Source: Acidovorax sp. 69 | Lineage (GTDB): Bacteria > Pseudomonadota > Gammaproteobacteria > Burkholderiales > Burkholderiaceae_C | Assembly: GCF_002797445.1 (NCBI RefSeq) | Contig: NZ_PGEP01000001.1 | Coordinates: 3,782,501 to 3,846,500 of the forward strand | Direction of reading: 5' to 3' | Length of the DNA: 64,000 nucleotides | Shown here: piece by piece, positions 26,543 through 34,894 of the stretch | Layout of the letters: every line of letters starts with the position of its first letter | Numbering within the stretch: position 1 is the stretch's first letter | The notes under the pieces: model-generated | The model's database searches: none | What the model was told of the DNA's origin: nothing | The model's input: only the letters and a program-made list of their open reading frames with translations | Position numbers and translations under genes: made by a program

Positions 26543-27739
26543 ATGACCGCTTCCATCCCGGCAGCTTCGCCCCACGTGATGAACACCTATGGCCGTGTGC
26601 CCATTGCACTGGCCCGCGGACAAGGCAGCCGAGTCTGGGATGTCAATGGCAAGGAATACCTGGACGGCCTGGGTGGCATTGCCGTGAACACGCTGGGCCA
26701 CAACCACGCCAAGCTGGTGCCCGCGCTGCAGGACCAGATCGCCAAACTGATCCACACCTCCAACTACTACCACTCGCCCCTGCAGGAGCAACTCGCCGCC
26801 AAGCTGGTGGAGCTGTCGGGCATGACCAATGTGTTCTTCTGCAACTCGGGCCTGGAAGCCAACGAAGCGGCGCTCAAGATTGCGCGCAAGTTTGGTGTGG
26901 ACAAGGGCATCGCCAAGCCCGAGATCGTGGTCTATGAGAAAGCCTTCCATGGCCGCTCCATTGCCACCATGTCGGCCACGGGCAATCCCAAGATCTACAG
27001 CGGCTTTGGCCCGCTGGTGGAAGGTTTTGTGCGCGTGCCACTCAACGACATCGAAGCCATCAAGAAAGCCACCGAGGGCAACCCCAATGTGGTCGCTGTG
27101 TTCTTCGAAACCATCCAGGGCGAAGGCGGCATCAACTCCATGCAGGTCGAATACCTGCAGCAGCTGCGCAAGCTGTGCGACGAGCGTGGCTGGCTCATGA
27201 TGATCGATGAGGTGCAGTGCGGCATGGGCCGCACCGGCAAGTGGTTTGCCCACCAGTGGGCCGGGATCGTGCCCGATGTGATGCCCCTGGCCAAGGGCCT
27301 GGGCTCGGGCGTGCCGATTGGCGCCGTGGTGGCGGGCCCCAAGGCCGCCAACGTGCTGCAGCCCGGCAACCATGGCACCACCTTTGGCGGCAACCCGCTG
27401 GCCATGCGCGCAGGGGTGGAGACCATCCGCATCATGGAAGAAGACGGCCTGTTGCAAAATGCCGCCACCGTGGGCGAGCACCTGCGCGCAGCCCTGCAAC
27501 GCGAACTGGGCCACCTGCCCGAGGTGAAGGAAATTCGCGGCCAGGGCCTGATGCTGGGTATCGAGTTGACCAAGCCCTGCGGCGTCCTGATCGGCCGTGC
27601 TGCCGAAGCCGGGCTGTTGCTGTCGGTGACCGCCGACACCGTGATCCGCCTGGTGCCCCCGCTGATCCTCACGACCACCGAGGCCGACGAGATCGTTGCC
27701 AAGCTGGTCCCCCTGGTCAAGACCCTCCTTGCCGAATGA
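26543..27739 (+). CDS. argD: Acetylornithine aminotransferase
   Basis: PLP-dependent class III aminotransferase converting N-acetylglutamate semialdehyde to N-acetylornithine in arginine synthesis (it may also act in lysine synthesis). 398 residues. Motifs: GLGGIAVNTLGHNH, FFCNSGLEANEAALK, AFHGRS, FFETIQGEGGI, LMMIDEVQCGMGRTGKWF, and the Schiff-base Lys in VMPLAKGLGSGVPIGA. ATG 26543 follows GGAGA at a good distance; the frame stays open upstream but lacks conserved sequence. The stop overlaps the argF ATG (ATGA). Confidence 0.95.
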   Translation: MTASIPAASPHVMNTYGRVPIALARGQGSRVWDVNGKEYLDGLGGIAVNTLGHNHAKLVPALQDQIAKLIHTSNYYHSPLQEQLAAKLVELSGMTNVFFCNSGLEANEAALKIARKFGVDKGIAKPEIVVYEKAFHGRSIATMSATGNPKIYSGFGPLVEGFVRVPLNDIEAIKKATEGNPNVVAVFFETIQGEGGINSMQVEYLQQLRKLCDERGWLMMIDEVQCGMGRTGKWFAHQWAGIVPDVMPLAKGLGSGVPIGAVVAGPKAANVLQPGNHGTTFGGNPLAMRAGVETIRIMEEDGLLQNAATVGEHLRAALQRELGHLPEVKEIRGQGLMLGIELTKPCGVLIGRAAEAGLLLSVTADTVIRLVPPLILTTTEADEIVAKLVPLVKTLLAE

Positions 27740-28677
27740 AGAACGACGCCATGACGCTGAAACATTACCTGCAGTTCAACGACCTCAACGCCGACGAATA
27801 CGCCTATCTGTTCGAGCGCGCCGCCGTCATCAAGAAGAAGTTCAAGGCCTACGAAAAGCACCACCCCTTGGTGGACCGTACGCTCGCCATGATTTTCGAG
27901 AAGGCCAGCACACGCACGCGTGTGAGCTTTGAGGCGGGCATGTACCAATTGGGCGGCAGCGTGGTGCACCTGACCACGGGCGACAGCCAGCTGGGCCGTG
28001 CAGAGCCCATCGAAGACAGCGCCAAGGTCATCAGCCGCATGGTGGACCTGGTGATGATCCGCACCTACGAGCAGGCCAAGATCGAGCGTTTTGCCGCCAA
28101 CTCGCGCGTACCGGTCATCAACGGCCTGACCAACGAATACCACCCCTGCCAGATCCTGGCAGACATCTTCACCTTCATCGAACACCGGGGCTCCATCCAG
28201 GGCAAAACGGTAGCGTGGGTGGGCGACGGCAACAACATGGCCAACACCTGGCTGCAGGCGGCATCGCTGCTGGGCTTCAAGGTGCACGTGAGCACACCCC
28301 GTGGCTACGAAGTTAATGAAAAATTGGCCGCAGGCGCCGGTGGAATAAGCGCTGATAGCTATCAATTTTTTAGCAACCCGCTGGAAGCCTGCAAAGGCGC
28401 CGACCTGGTCACCACCGACGTGTGGACCAGCATGGGCTACGAGGCCGAGAACGAAGAGCGCAAAAAGGCGTTTGCCGACTGGTGCGTGGATGCCGAAATG
28501 ATGGCGGCCGCCCAGCCTGACGCCCTGTTCATGCACTGCCTGCCTGCCCACCGGGGTGAAGAGGTCGAGGCCGATGTGATCGACGGGCCGCAGTCCGTGG
28601 TGTGGGACGAGGCTGAAAACAGGATGCACGCACAGAAGGCACTCATGGAGTACCTGCTGCTCGGCAAGCTGGCCTGA
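27736..28677 (+). CDS. argF: Ornithine carbamoyltransferase with an in-frame repeat copy
   Basis: Makes citrulline from ornithine and carbamoyl phosphate. 313 residues. Carbamoyl-phosphate site FEKASTRTRVSFEAGMYQLGG (STRTR), the ornithine/SMG region DVWTSMG, and HCLPAHRGEEVEADV with the catalytic Cys. Residues about 192-214 (YEVNEKLAAGAGGISADSYQ) are not conserved in the family: their DNA (28310-28376) is a copy of the dispersed repeat, read in frame, at the surface loop between the ornithine domain strands. The start ATG 27736 overlaps argD; ATG 27751 (MTLKHYLQF) is an alternative. Base pattern is more AT-rich within the repeat part. Confidence 0.95.
   Translation: MKNDAMTLKHYLQFNDLNADEYAYLFERAAVIKKKFKAYEKHHPLVDRTLAMIFEKASTRTRVSFEAGMYQLGGSVVHLTTGDSQLGRAEPIEDSAKVISRMVDLVMIRTYEQAKIERFAANSRVPVINGLTNEYHPCQILADIFTFIEHRGSIQGKTVAWVGDGNNMANTWLQAASLLGFKVHVSTPRGYEVNEKLAAGAGGISADSYQFFSNPLEACKGADLVTTDVWTSMGYEAENEERKKAFADWCVDAEMMAAAQPDALFMHCLPAHRGEEVEADVIDGPQSVVWDEAENRMHAQKALMEYLLLGKLA
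28310..28376 (+). repeat. Dispersed AGCGCT-type repeat inside argF, copy 2
   Basis: TGGCC-GCAGGCGCC-GGTGGAATAAGCGCTGATAGCTATCAA then a T-rich TAGCAAC end. Compared with the other copies, TGGCC, AATAAGCGC and AGCTATCAA are kept in the same order and spacing. The stretch stays open in the argF frame. Confidence 0.7.
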
Positions 28678-28693
28678 CGGCCTGATCCGCCCC

Positions 28694-29374
28694 ATGCCCT
28701 GGCGCCGCCAGCCTGCCTACACCACCGAGTTGCTCGCGCAATGGCAGTCCCTGGGACAGGCATGGGGCCAGAGCACCCCCGCCTGGCGTGCCGAAGGTCG
28801 GCGCCTGCTGCAAAGCTGGGCCCGCTGGCCGCGTGCCTACCACGACACCACCCACCTGCGGGCCTGCCTGCGGCACCTGCAGGCGGTGCACGAGCTACAG
28901 CCTGACGCAATCCAAAACCCGCACGCGGTGGCCCTGGCCCTGTGGTACCACGACGCCATCTACTGGCCCTGGAGCGCACACAACGAGACCCGCAGCGCCG
29001 ACTGGGCGTGCGAGTTCCTGCTAGGCCAAGGGCTGCCCACCGCGCTGGCCGAAACCGTGCGCCAGCATGTGATGGACACCCGCCACGCCCCAGGCCCGCT
29101 CACGGGCGATGCGCAGTGGGTGGTGGACATCGACCTCGCCATCCTGGGCCAGAGCGACGCGGTGTACCGGCAGTTTGAGCGCAACGTGCGGCGCGAATAC
29201 TTCTTTGTGCGCTGGCCGCGCTATGTGGCGGGGCGCAGCGCGGTACTGCAAGGGTTTCTGGACCGCCCCCACATCTATGGCACGTCGTACTTTGCGCAGC
29301 GTTACGAGGCCCAGGCGCGCACCAATCTGCAACACGCTTTGAGCGCGCTGGGCCAGGGCAAGCCCTACCAGTAG
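28694..29374 (+). CDS. HD-domain metal-dependent phosphohydrolase-like protein
   Basis: 226 residues. The metal-binding pattern is RAYHDTTHLRACL (about 48-60) with a following LWYHDAIYWP (HD motif, about 83-92), then HNETRSADWACEFL and HVMDTRHAP, resembling predicted HD superfamily hydrolases annotated as N-methyl-D-aspartate receptor NMDAR2C-like in databases. Substrate unknown. It starts 17 bp after argF in the same direction and may be read from the arg promoter, though a link to arginine is not implied by sequence. Confidence 0.82.
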   Translation: MPWRRQPAYTTELLAQWQSLGQAWGQSTPAWRAEGRRLLQSWARWPRAYHDTTHLRACLRHLQAVHELQPDAIQNPHAVALALWYHDAIYWPWSAHNETRSADWACEFLLGQGLPTALAETVRQHVMDTRHAPGPLTGDAQWVVDIDLAILGQSDAVYRQFERNVRREYFFVRWPRYVAGRSAVLQGFLDRPHIYGTSYFAQRYEAQARTNLQHALSALGQGKPYQ

Positions 29375-29376
29375 CC

Positions 29377-29447
29377 AAAAAATAGCCAAAACGGCCTGTG
29401 GCGCTAGTGAATGAAGCGCAAACAGCTATACAAACGATAGCATTTTA
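29377..29447 (+). repeat. Dispersed AGCGCT-type repeat, copy 3
   Basis: Lies between the converging HD-protein gene and the feo operon end: GGCCtgtgGCGCTAgtgaatgAAGCGCaaaCAGCTATacaaacGATAGC. It overlaps the last codons of the Cys-rich gene (stop at 29445). Confidence 0.65.
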
Positions 29448-29684
29448 AGGGGCAGGCCCGCGACGGACGGGCATGGCCACGGGCCTTTCATCGCCCGCAG
29501 CTATTGGCGTCGCGCAACTGCCGCAGCTGCTGCACCCGCCATCCCCCCCACCACAGCCGGGCGACTGGGCCAGCCCGGGGTGGACCCTGCTCAACCCTTG
29601 GCGCCAGCGCCCGGGCAGATAACGCCAGAGCACATAGAGCGCAGCGGCAAGGACGATCAGACCGACGATGAGTTGCTGGGCCAT
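29445..29684 (-). CDS. FeoB-associated Cys-rich membrane protein
   Basis: 79 residues from ATG 29684: one N-terminal transmembrane helix (LIVGLIVLAAALYVLWRYL), a basic stretch, and a short Cys cluster CGGGDGGCSSCGSC. Small Cys-rich partners of this kind accompany feoAB in many bacteria and are thought to act in Fe2+ uptake, perhaps like FeoC, but without a proven mechanism. It starts 15 bp after feoB in the same operon. Confidence 0.8.
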   Translation of the reverse strand: MAQQLIVGLIVLAAALYVLWRYLPGRWRQGLSRVHPGLAQSPGCGGGDGGCSSCGSCATPIAAGDERPVAMPVRRGPAP

Positions 29685-29698
29685 GAGAACCTTTCCCC

Positions 29699-31624
29699 TC
29701 AACCACCGCCCAGCGCCAGCGCCACGCGGTAGGTCACAAAGCTGGCGGCATACGCCATGGCAAACAGATAACCCACCATCAGCAGCGGGTAGCGCCAGCC
29801 GTTGGTCTCCCGCCGCACGGCGGCAATGGTAGAGATGCACTGGGGCGCAAACACGTACCAGGCCATCAGCGACAAGGCCGTGGCCAGAGACCAAGAGCCC
29901 GCAATCAGCGTTCCCAACTGGTTCGCCACCTCGTCGCCCGTGGCAGACAGTGCGTACACCGTGCCCAGCGCGCTCACCGCCACCTCGCGGGCCGCCATGC
30001 CGGGCACCAAGGCAATGGCAATCTGCCAGTTAAAGCCAATCGGCGCGACGAGGACCTCGAGCAGGCGGCCCAGCTGGCCGGCCAGGCTGTACGTGATGGC
30101 GGGCTGCGTGGCGCCCTCTGGCGCGCCGGGGTAGGTGGACAAAAACCACAGCAACACCGTGACAGCCAGGATGATGCCACCCACCCGCTTGATGAAGATC
30201 ACCGCCCGCTCGTACAGCCCATAGGCCAGGCCCCGCACGCTGGGCCAGCGGTAGGCGGGCAGCTCCATCAAAAGCGGCGTGGCCCGCGTATCGCTGCGGG
30301 CCAGCTTGGCGACCGCCGCCACCGCCATGGCGCTGGCAATGCCCGCCACATACAGCGCAAACAACACCACCCCCTGCAGGTTGAAAACACCCGCCACCGC
30401 GCGCTCCGGAATGAACGCCGCAATCAGCAGCGCGTACACCGGCAGCCGCGCCGAGCAGGTCATGAGCGGGGCGATCATGATGGTCACCAGCCGGTCGCGC
30501 CAATGGGTGATGGAGCGTGTGGCCATCACGCCCGGCACGGCGCAGGCAAAGCTCGACAACAGCGGGATGAACGACCGGCCCGACAGGCCCACCGTGCCCA
30601 TCACCCGGTCCAGCAAAAACGCTGCACGCGGCAGGTAGCCGGAGTCCTCCAGCGCCAGGATGAACAAAAACAAAAACAGAATCTGCGGCAAAAACACCAG
30701 CACCCCGCCCGCGCCTGCCAGCACTCCGTCTGTCAACAGGCTGCGCAGGGGGCCGTCGGCCATGTGGGTGTTGATCAGAGCCGCCAGCCAGCTCATGCCC
30801 TCTTCAATCCACGACTTGGGCAGCTCGGCCCAGCTGAACACCGCCTGGAACATCAGGAACAGCGTGGCGGCCAGTATCAGCAGGCCCCACACCGGGTGCA
30901 GCACCACCGCGTCGATGCGGTCGTCGGTGCGCAGGCTGACCACGGGCACGCGCACGGCCAGATCCATGATGTGCCGCACCTGCTGATGGGTGCGAATGAC
31001 ATCGGCCTGGGCCTCCAGATCACCGGCATCCAGCCTGGACGCCGTGTTGGGCGACACCGATGGGCGCGTCAAAGTGTCGGGCGTGGCGGTGTCCAGCCAC
31101 TGAAGCAGCTCACGGGCTCCATCCCCCCGCACGCCCACGGTAGCCAGCACCGGCATGCCCAACTCACGCGCCAGCACCTCACGGTCGATCACGATGCCCT
31201 GGCGCTCGGCCACATCCATCATGTTGAGCACCAGCACCATGGGCAGCCCCAGGGCGCGGGCCTCCAGCACCAGGCGCAGGTTCAGGCGCAGATGCGTGGC
31301 ATCGGTCACGCACACCAGCACATCGGGCAAGGGCTCGCCAGCACGTTGGCCGCGCACGATGTCGCGCGTGATGGCCTCGTCCAGGCTGTGCGCATGCAGG
31401 CTGTAAGCACCCGGCAGGTCCAGCACCCGCACGCGGCGGCCTGCGGCGGTTTGCAACAAGCCCTCTTTGCGCTCGACCGTCACGCCCGCATAGTTCGCCA
31501 CCTTCTGGCGTGCGCCGGTGAGCAGATTGAACAGTGCGGTCTTGCCACAATTGGGGTTGCCCAGCAGCGCGATGCGCAGCGGCGCAGTGCCCTGGGGCAA
31601 TGACGCGGTCGCCTGTGTGTTCAT
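29699..31624 (-). CDS. feoB: Ferrous iron transport protein B
   Basis: Fe2+ transporter of the inner membrane, 641 residues. N-terminal G domain: G1 LGNPNCGKTALFN, G2/G3 region with VERKEGLL and LDLPGAYSLHAHSLDE, G4 LNMMDVAE. The C-terminal half has about eight or nine helices with Gate motifs, including LPQILFLFLFILALEDSGYLPRAAF and FSSFACAVPGVMATRSI. It overlaps feoA by 4 bp. Slightly shorter than E. coli FeoB (773), as is common in betaproteobacteria. Confidence 0.96.
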   Translation of the reverse strand: MNTQATASLPQGTAPLRIALLGNPNCGKTALFNLLTGARQKVANYAGVTVERKEGLLQTAAGRRVRVLDLPGAYSLHAHSLDEAITRDIVRGQRAGEPLPDVLVCVTDATHLRLNLRLVLEARALGLPMVLVLNMMDVAERQGIVIDREVLARELGMPVLATVGVRGDGARELLQWLDTATPDTLTRPSVSPNTASRLDAGDLEAQADVIRTHQQVRHIMDLAVRVPVVSLRTDDRIDAVVLHPVWGLLILAATLFLMFQAVFSWAELPKSWIEEGMSWLAALINTHMADGPLRSLLTDGVLAGAGGVLVFLPQILFLFLFILALEDSGYLPRAAFLLDRVMGTVGLSGRSFIPLLSSFACAVPGVMATRSITHWRDRLVTIMIAPLMTCSARLPVYALLIAAFIPERAVAGVFNLQGVVLFALYVAGIASAMAVAAVAKLARSDTRATPLLMELPAYRWPSVRGLAYGLYERAVIFIKRVGGIILAVTVLLWFLSTYPGAPEGATQPAITYSLAGQLGRLLEVLVAPIGFNWQIAIALVPGMAAREVAVSALGTVYALSATGDEVANQLGTLIAGSWSLATALSLMAWYVFAPQCISTIAAVRRETNGWRYPLLMVGYLFAMAYAASFVTYRVALALGGG

Positions 31625-31941
31625 GGCGCCTCCTGCACAGTTGGCGCTACCTGCACCATCGACGCCTCTTTGTGCCGCAGCGCAAAAGTGACCTGCCCCA
31701 CGCGCACAGCAATGGGATCGCCGCCCAATCCGCCCCGCGCCACCACACGCACAGTTTCACCCGGCACGAATCCGATTTCCAGCAAGCGCAAAAGAACACT
31801 GTGTTCTTGCGCGTCGCGTGCGGGCAGCAACCCCGTCACCAGCGCCTGGGCATGCAATGGCAGTGCGTCCAACCCGGTAGATGAGGAATGCCCAGTGCGG
31901 GGTCGCAGCATCGCGGCAGCGCCATCGTCCATGGTTTTCAT
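31621..31941 (-). CDS. feoA: Ferrous iron transport protein A
   Basis: Small SH3-like cytosolic protein that works with FeoB, 106 residues. The core reads LRLLEIGFVPGETVRVVARGGLGGDPIAVRVGQVTFALRHKEASMVQV, matching FeoA. A longer N-terminal extension of about 30 residues precedes it. First gene of the operon, directly behind a Fur-like site. Confidence 0.9.
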   Translation of the reverse strand: MKTMDDGAAAMLRPRTGHSSSTGLDALPLHAQALVTGLLPARDAQEHSVLLRLLEIGFVPGETVRVVARGGLGGDPIAVRVGQVTFALRHKEASMVQVAPTVQEAP

Positions 31942-31960
31942 GGTGCTTGGTTTCGAGGTT

Positions 31961-31979
31961 AATAATATTGATTCTCATT
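31961..31979. promoter_or_regulatory. Candidate Fur box upstream of feoAB
   Basis: AATAATATTGATTCTCATT, 19 bp, about 20 bp from the feoA ATG. Read on the other strand it is AATGAGAATCAATATTATT, close to the Fur consensus GATAATGATAATCATTATC. In an otherwise GC-rich genome this AT-rich island is conspicuous, and iron control of feo is usual. Confidence 0.7.
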
Positions 31980-32119
31980 CTACCAATATCTTCTCGCAAC
32001 CGGTGATCCACTTTCACTGCAGTTGATCCAAAGCAGCCGGTGCGGTCTCCGGCGCCTTGATCCACTGTGCAGGCCACATGCCTGCACCACCATTGCGCGA
32101 TGCGCCCTTCAAACACAGC

Positions 32120-34105
32120 TCAGAACGCCCACGCCCCCAGTTGGTAGTAATCAAAGCCGCTGCTGCGCCCACCCAGGCATTGCGCCAGGAAGTCTTCGGT
32201 CTTGCGGTACATGGTGAGGTTGTTAGGCCAGCGCTGGTTGCCATGGCCATCGCCCGTGAAGGTGACGTAATCCACCGGCTTGCCCGCCTTGCGCAATGCC
32301 GCCACCATCCATTCAGACTGCTCCAGCTTCACGCGCGGGTCGTTCACGCCGTGCATGATGAGGATGGGCTTTTGGGCCTGCTCGGCGCGGTACAGGGGCG
32401 ACTTGGCATCCATGCGCGCACGGTCGGCGGGCACGGCGGGGTTTCCCACGTAGCGGTGCCACCAGGGAAGGCCTAGCTCCCAGTACGGCGGCGCGGCCTC
32501 CAGCAGGCGGGCAATGTCTGTCACGCCCACCACATCCACGGCGCACGCAAAGACTTCGGGCGTGAAGGTGGCGCCCACCAAGGCCGAATACCCGCCATAG
32601 CTGGCACCATAGATTGCCACGCGCTCAGGGTCGGCTACGCCGCGCTCCACCGCCCAGCGCACGCCGTCCACCAGGTCGTCGTGCATGCGGCCTGCAAACT
32701 CGCCCCGGGCTTTTTCCATGTGCGCGCGGCCGTAGCCGCTGGAACCCCGGTAGTTGACCTGCAGCACCGCATAGCCCCGGTTGGCCAAAAACTGCTGCAT
32801 GGCACGGCTGGTGGCGCCATCGCCCCAGCGGTCGCGGGCCCAGGGGCCGCCATGCACCAACAGCACCGTGGGCAATCGCTGCGGCGCTGCGCCCACGGGC
32901 AGCGTGAGGTAGCCATGGATGGGCAGGCCGTCGCGGGCCTGGTAGGTGATGGGCTGGGTGGGGGCCAGGTCCTTGGCGATCAGGCTCAGGCGGTTCTCGC
33001 CCAGAAAGCGGGGCTCGTGCCCATCGCGCAGCAGGTAGCTGCGCGTGCCGCGGTCAGTGGCCACCGCCACCGTGAGCACCTTGTCGGTCTGGTCCACGCT
33101 GGTCACCAGCACCTCTGCGGGCTTGTCGCCTGCCAATGCTGACAGCCGCGCGTCCAGCGCCGGGTCGAACACCTTGCGAGCGGGGTAGCCCGGCATGAAG
33201 TACGCCACCAGGGGCTCGCGGGTGCGGCGGCTGAGCGTCACGTTGTCCAGATCCACGTCGGGGGAGGCAAACCATTCCTCTTCGCCCCCCGTGGTCAGGT
33301 CCAGCCGCACCAGCGACAGCTTGTCGCGCCCCCGGTTCGACAGCGCCCAGGCCTTGCGGCCCTCGTCATGCAGGCCAAAGATGTTCAGGGTGTCCCAGCG
33401 GCTGCGTTCTGCCACCGTGACCCAGCTGCCCGCATCGGCGCCCGGCCGCTCCAGCAGCACCTGCTCACCTTTGATCTGCGCACGGGCACGCAATTGCCCC
33501 GAAGTGTCCACACCCCACCAGCTCACATTGCCGGGGTTGGTGGCCATGAGCACCGGCGCGCCGCCAGCGGGGTTCACCCGGTACAGGTCGAACACTTTCT
33601 TGTCGCGCTGGTTGGAGGTGACGATGAAGTCGGACGACGCATCCACCGCCTCCGCAAAATGCGCCACCGAACGCGGCGCAGGCATCAGCTCCCGCAGCTC
33701 GGTGCCTGCGCCTTCGACCAGCCCCGCATAGATGCGGGTGTTTTCGTCGCCGGTCGGGTCGGCCGTGATGCCCAGCCAACGGCTGTCCGCACTGAAGCGG
33801 ATGGTGCGTGCACGGATGCGAAACGCCTTGGCGTCGCCCCCATCGATGGACTGCACCCAGATCGCGGGCACCACGCCGTCGGTGCCAAACCAGGCGATGC
33901 GTTGTCCATCCGGCGACACGCGGTAGCCGCCCGTGGACTGACGGCTGGCGACAAAGTCGCGCACCGGTACCAGGTCGGGCAGTTGCGCCCCTGCCAGCGA
34001 CGGGTGTGTGGGGCCGGACGCACAGCCCACCAACGCCAGCACCGCTGCCAGCGCCGCACTGCCCCACCATCGCCGCACCGTGTCTTGCCGTGTCGAATAA
34101 CGCAT
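32120..34105 (-). CDS. S9-family prolyl oligopeptidase-like lipoprotein
   Basis: 661 residues from ATG 34105, preceded by a good GGGAGAAGG ribosome-binding site. N-terminal lipoprotein signal: Arg-rich start, hydrophobic run, LAAVLALVGCAS with the lipidation Cys. The N-terminal half is a beta-propeller-like region (YRVSPDGQRIAWFG... ), the C-terminal half an alpha/beta hydrolase with Ser502 in GASYGGYS, Asp589 in HGVNDPRVK and His621 in GDGHGN, the catalytic triad of S9 peptidases. Probably anchored in the envelope and acting on peptides. An upstream GTG adds five codons but overlaps the ribosome-binding site. Confidence 0.9.
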   Translation of the reverse strand: MRYSTRQDTVRRWWGSAALAAVLALVGCASGPTHPSLAGAQLPDLVPVRDFVASRQSTGGYRVSPDGQRIAWFGTDGVVPAIWVQSIDGGDAKAFRIRARTIRFSADSRWLGITADPTGDENTRIYAGLVEGAGTELRELMPAPRSVAHFAEAVDASSDFIVTSNQRDKKVFDLYRVNPAGGAPVLMATNPGNVSWWGVDTSGQLRARAQIKGEQVLLERPGADAGSWVTVAERSRWDTLNIFGLHDEGRKAWALSNRGRDKLSLVRLDLTTGGEEEWFASPDVDLDNVTLSRRTREPLVAYFMPGYPARKVFDPALDARLSALAGDKPAEVLVTSVDQTDKVLTVAVATDRGTRSYLLRDGHEPRFLGENRLSLIAKDLAPTQPITYQARDGLPIHGYLTLPVGAAPQRLPTVLLVHGGPWARDRWGDGATSRAMQQFLANRGYAVLQVNYRGSSGYGRAHMEKARGEFAGRMHDDLVDGVRWAVERGVADPERVAIYGASYGGYSALVGATFTPEVFACAVDVVGVTDIARLLEAAPPYWELGLPWWHRYVGNPAVPADRARMDAKSPLYRAEQAQKPILIMHGVNDPRVKLEQSEWMVAALRKAGKPVDYVTFTGDGHGNQRWPNNLTMYRKTEDFLAQCLGGRSSGFDYYQLGAWAF

Positions 34106-34228
34106 TGCCTTCTCCCTCACGTGTTGACCGTTTGAATACCGCCATTGTGCAAACCTCCGCCTTAACGCCAGCCAAAGGCGCCACCCGATGCATCACCCAA
34201 CAGGCATGGCGCCCGCCACAATCGCCCC

Positions 34229-34894
34229 ATGCACATCCTGCTCATCGAAGACGACCTGGACCTGGGCCGCGCGCTGCAGTCCGCGCTGAAGGTGGAGGGC
34301 CTGACGAGCGAATGGCTGCGCCGCGCGGTGGACGCACCCGCCACGGTCGACGCCACCACGGTGGACTGCGTGCTGCTCGACCTAACGCTGCCCGATGGCA
34401 GCGGCTTTGACCTGCTGGCGCGCTGGCGCAACCAGGCAGGCCAAGGCGGGCAGGTGCCCATCATCGTGATCACCGCGCGCTCGGCGGTGGAAGACCGGCT
34501 GGCAGGGCTGGACGGCGGGGCGGACGACTTTGTGGTCAAGCCCTTTGCCACGGCCGAGCTGATGTCACGCATCCGCGCGGTGCTAAGGCGCAGCGCGCGC
34601 CAGGCCAGCGAGCGCTGGGCGCTGGGCGATCTGGTGATCGAGCCCCGGCGGCACGCCGCGCAGCGCGGTGGTTTACCGCTGGAGCTATCGCCGCGCGAGT
34701 TTCAGCTGCTGCTGGAGCTGGCGCGCGAGCCGGGCGTGGTGGTGTCCAAAAGCGTGCTGTCGCAGCGGCTCGACCCACTGGGAGAACCCATGGACTTTGG
34801 CGCCATCGAAGTGCATGTGTCAAACCTGCGGCGCAAGATTGGGGCGGAGTTGATTCGCACCGTGCGGGGCGTGGGCTACCTGTTGCAGTCATGA
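34229..34894 (+). CDS. OmpR-family response regulator
   Basis: 221 residues. Receiver with ILLIEDDLDL (Glu-Asp-Asp at 7-9), phosphoacceptor Asp51 in VLLDLTLPDG, and Lys in FVVKPFATAEL; winged-helix DNA-binding domain with ELSPREFQLLLELAREPGVVVSKSVL and VHVSNLRRKIG...VRGVGYLL. Resembles the QseB/TctD group. It is translationally coupled (ATGA) to the kinase gene behind it and is divergent from the S9 peptidase gene. Confidence 0.93.
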   Translation: MHILLIEDDLDLGRALQSALKVEGLTSEWLRRAVDAPATVDATTVDCVLLDLTLPDGSGFDLLARWRNQAGQGGQVPIIVITARSAVEDRLAGLDGGADDFVVKPFATAELMSRIRAVLRRSARQASERWALGDLVIEPRRHAAQRGGLPLELSPREFQLLLELAREPGVVVSKSVLSQRLDPLGEPMDFGAIEVHVSNLRRKIGAELIRTVRGVGYLLQS

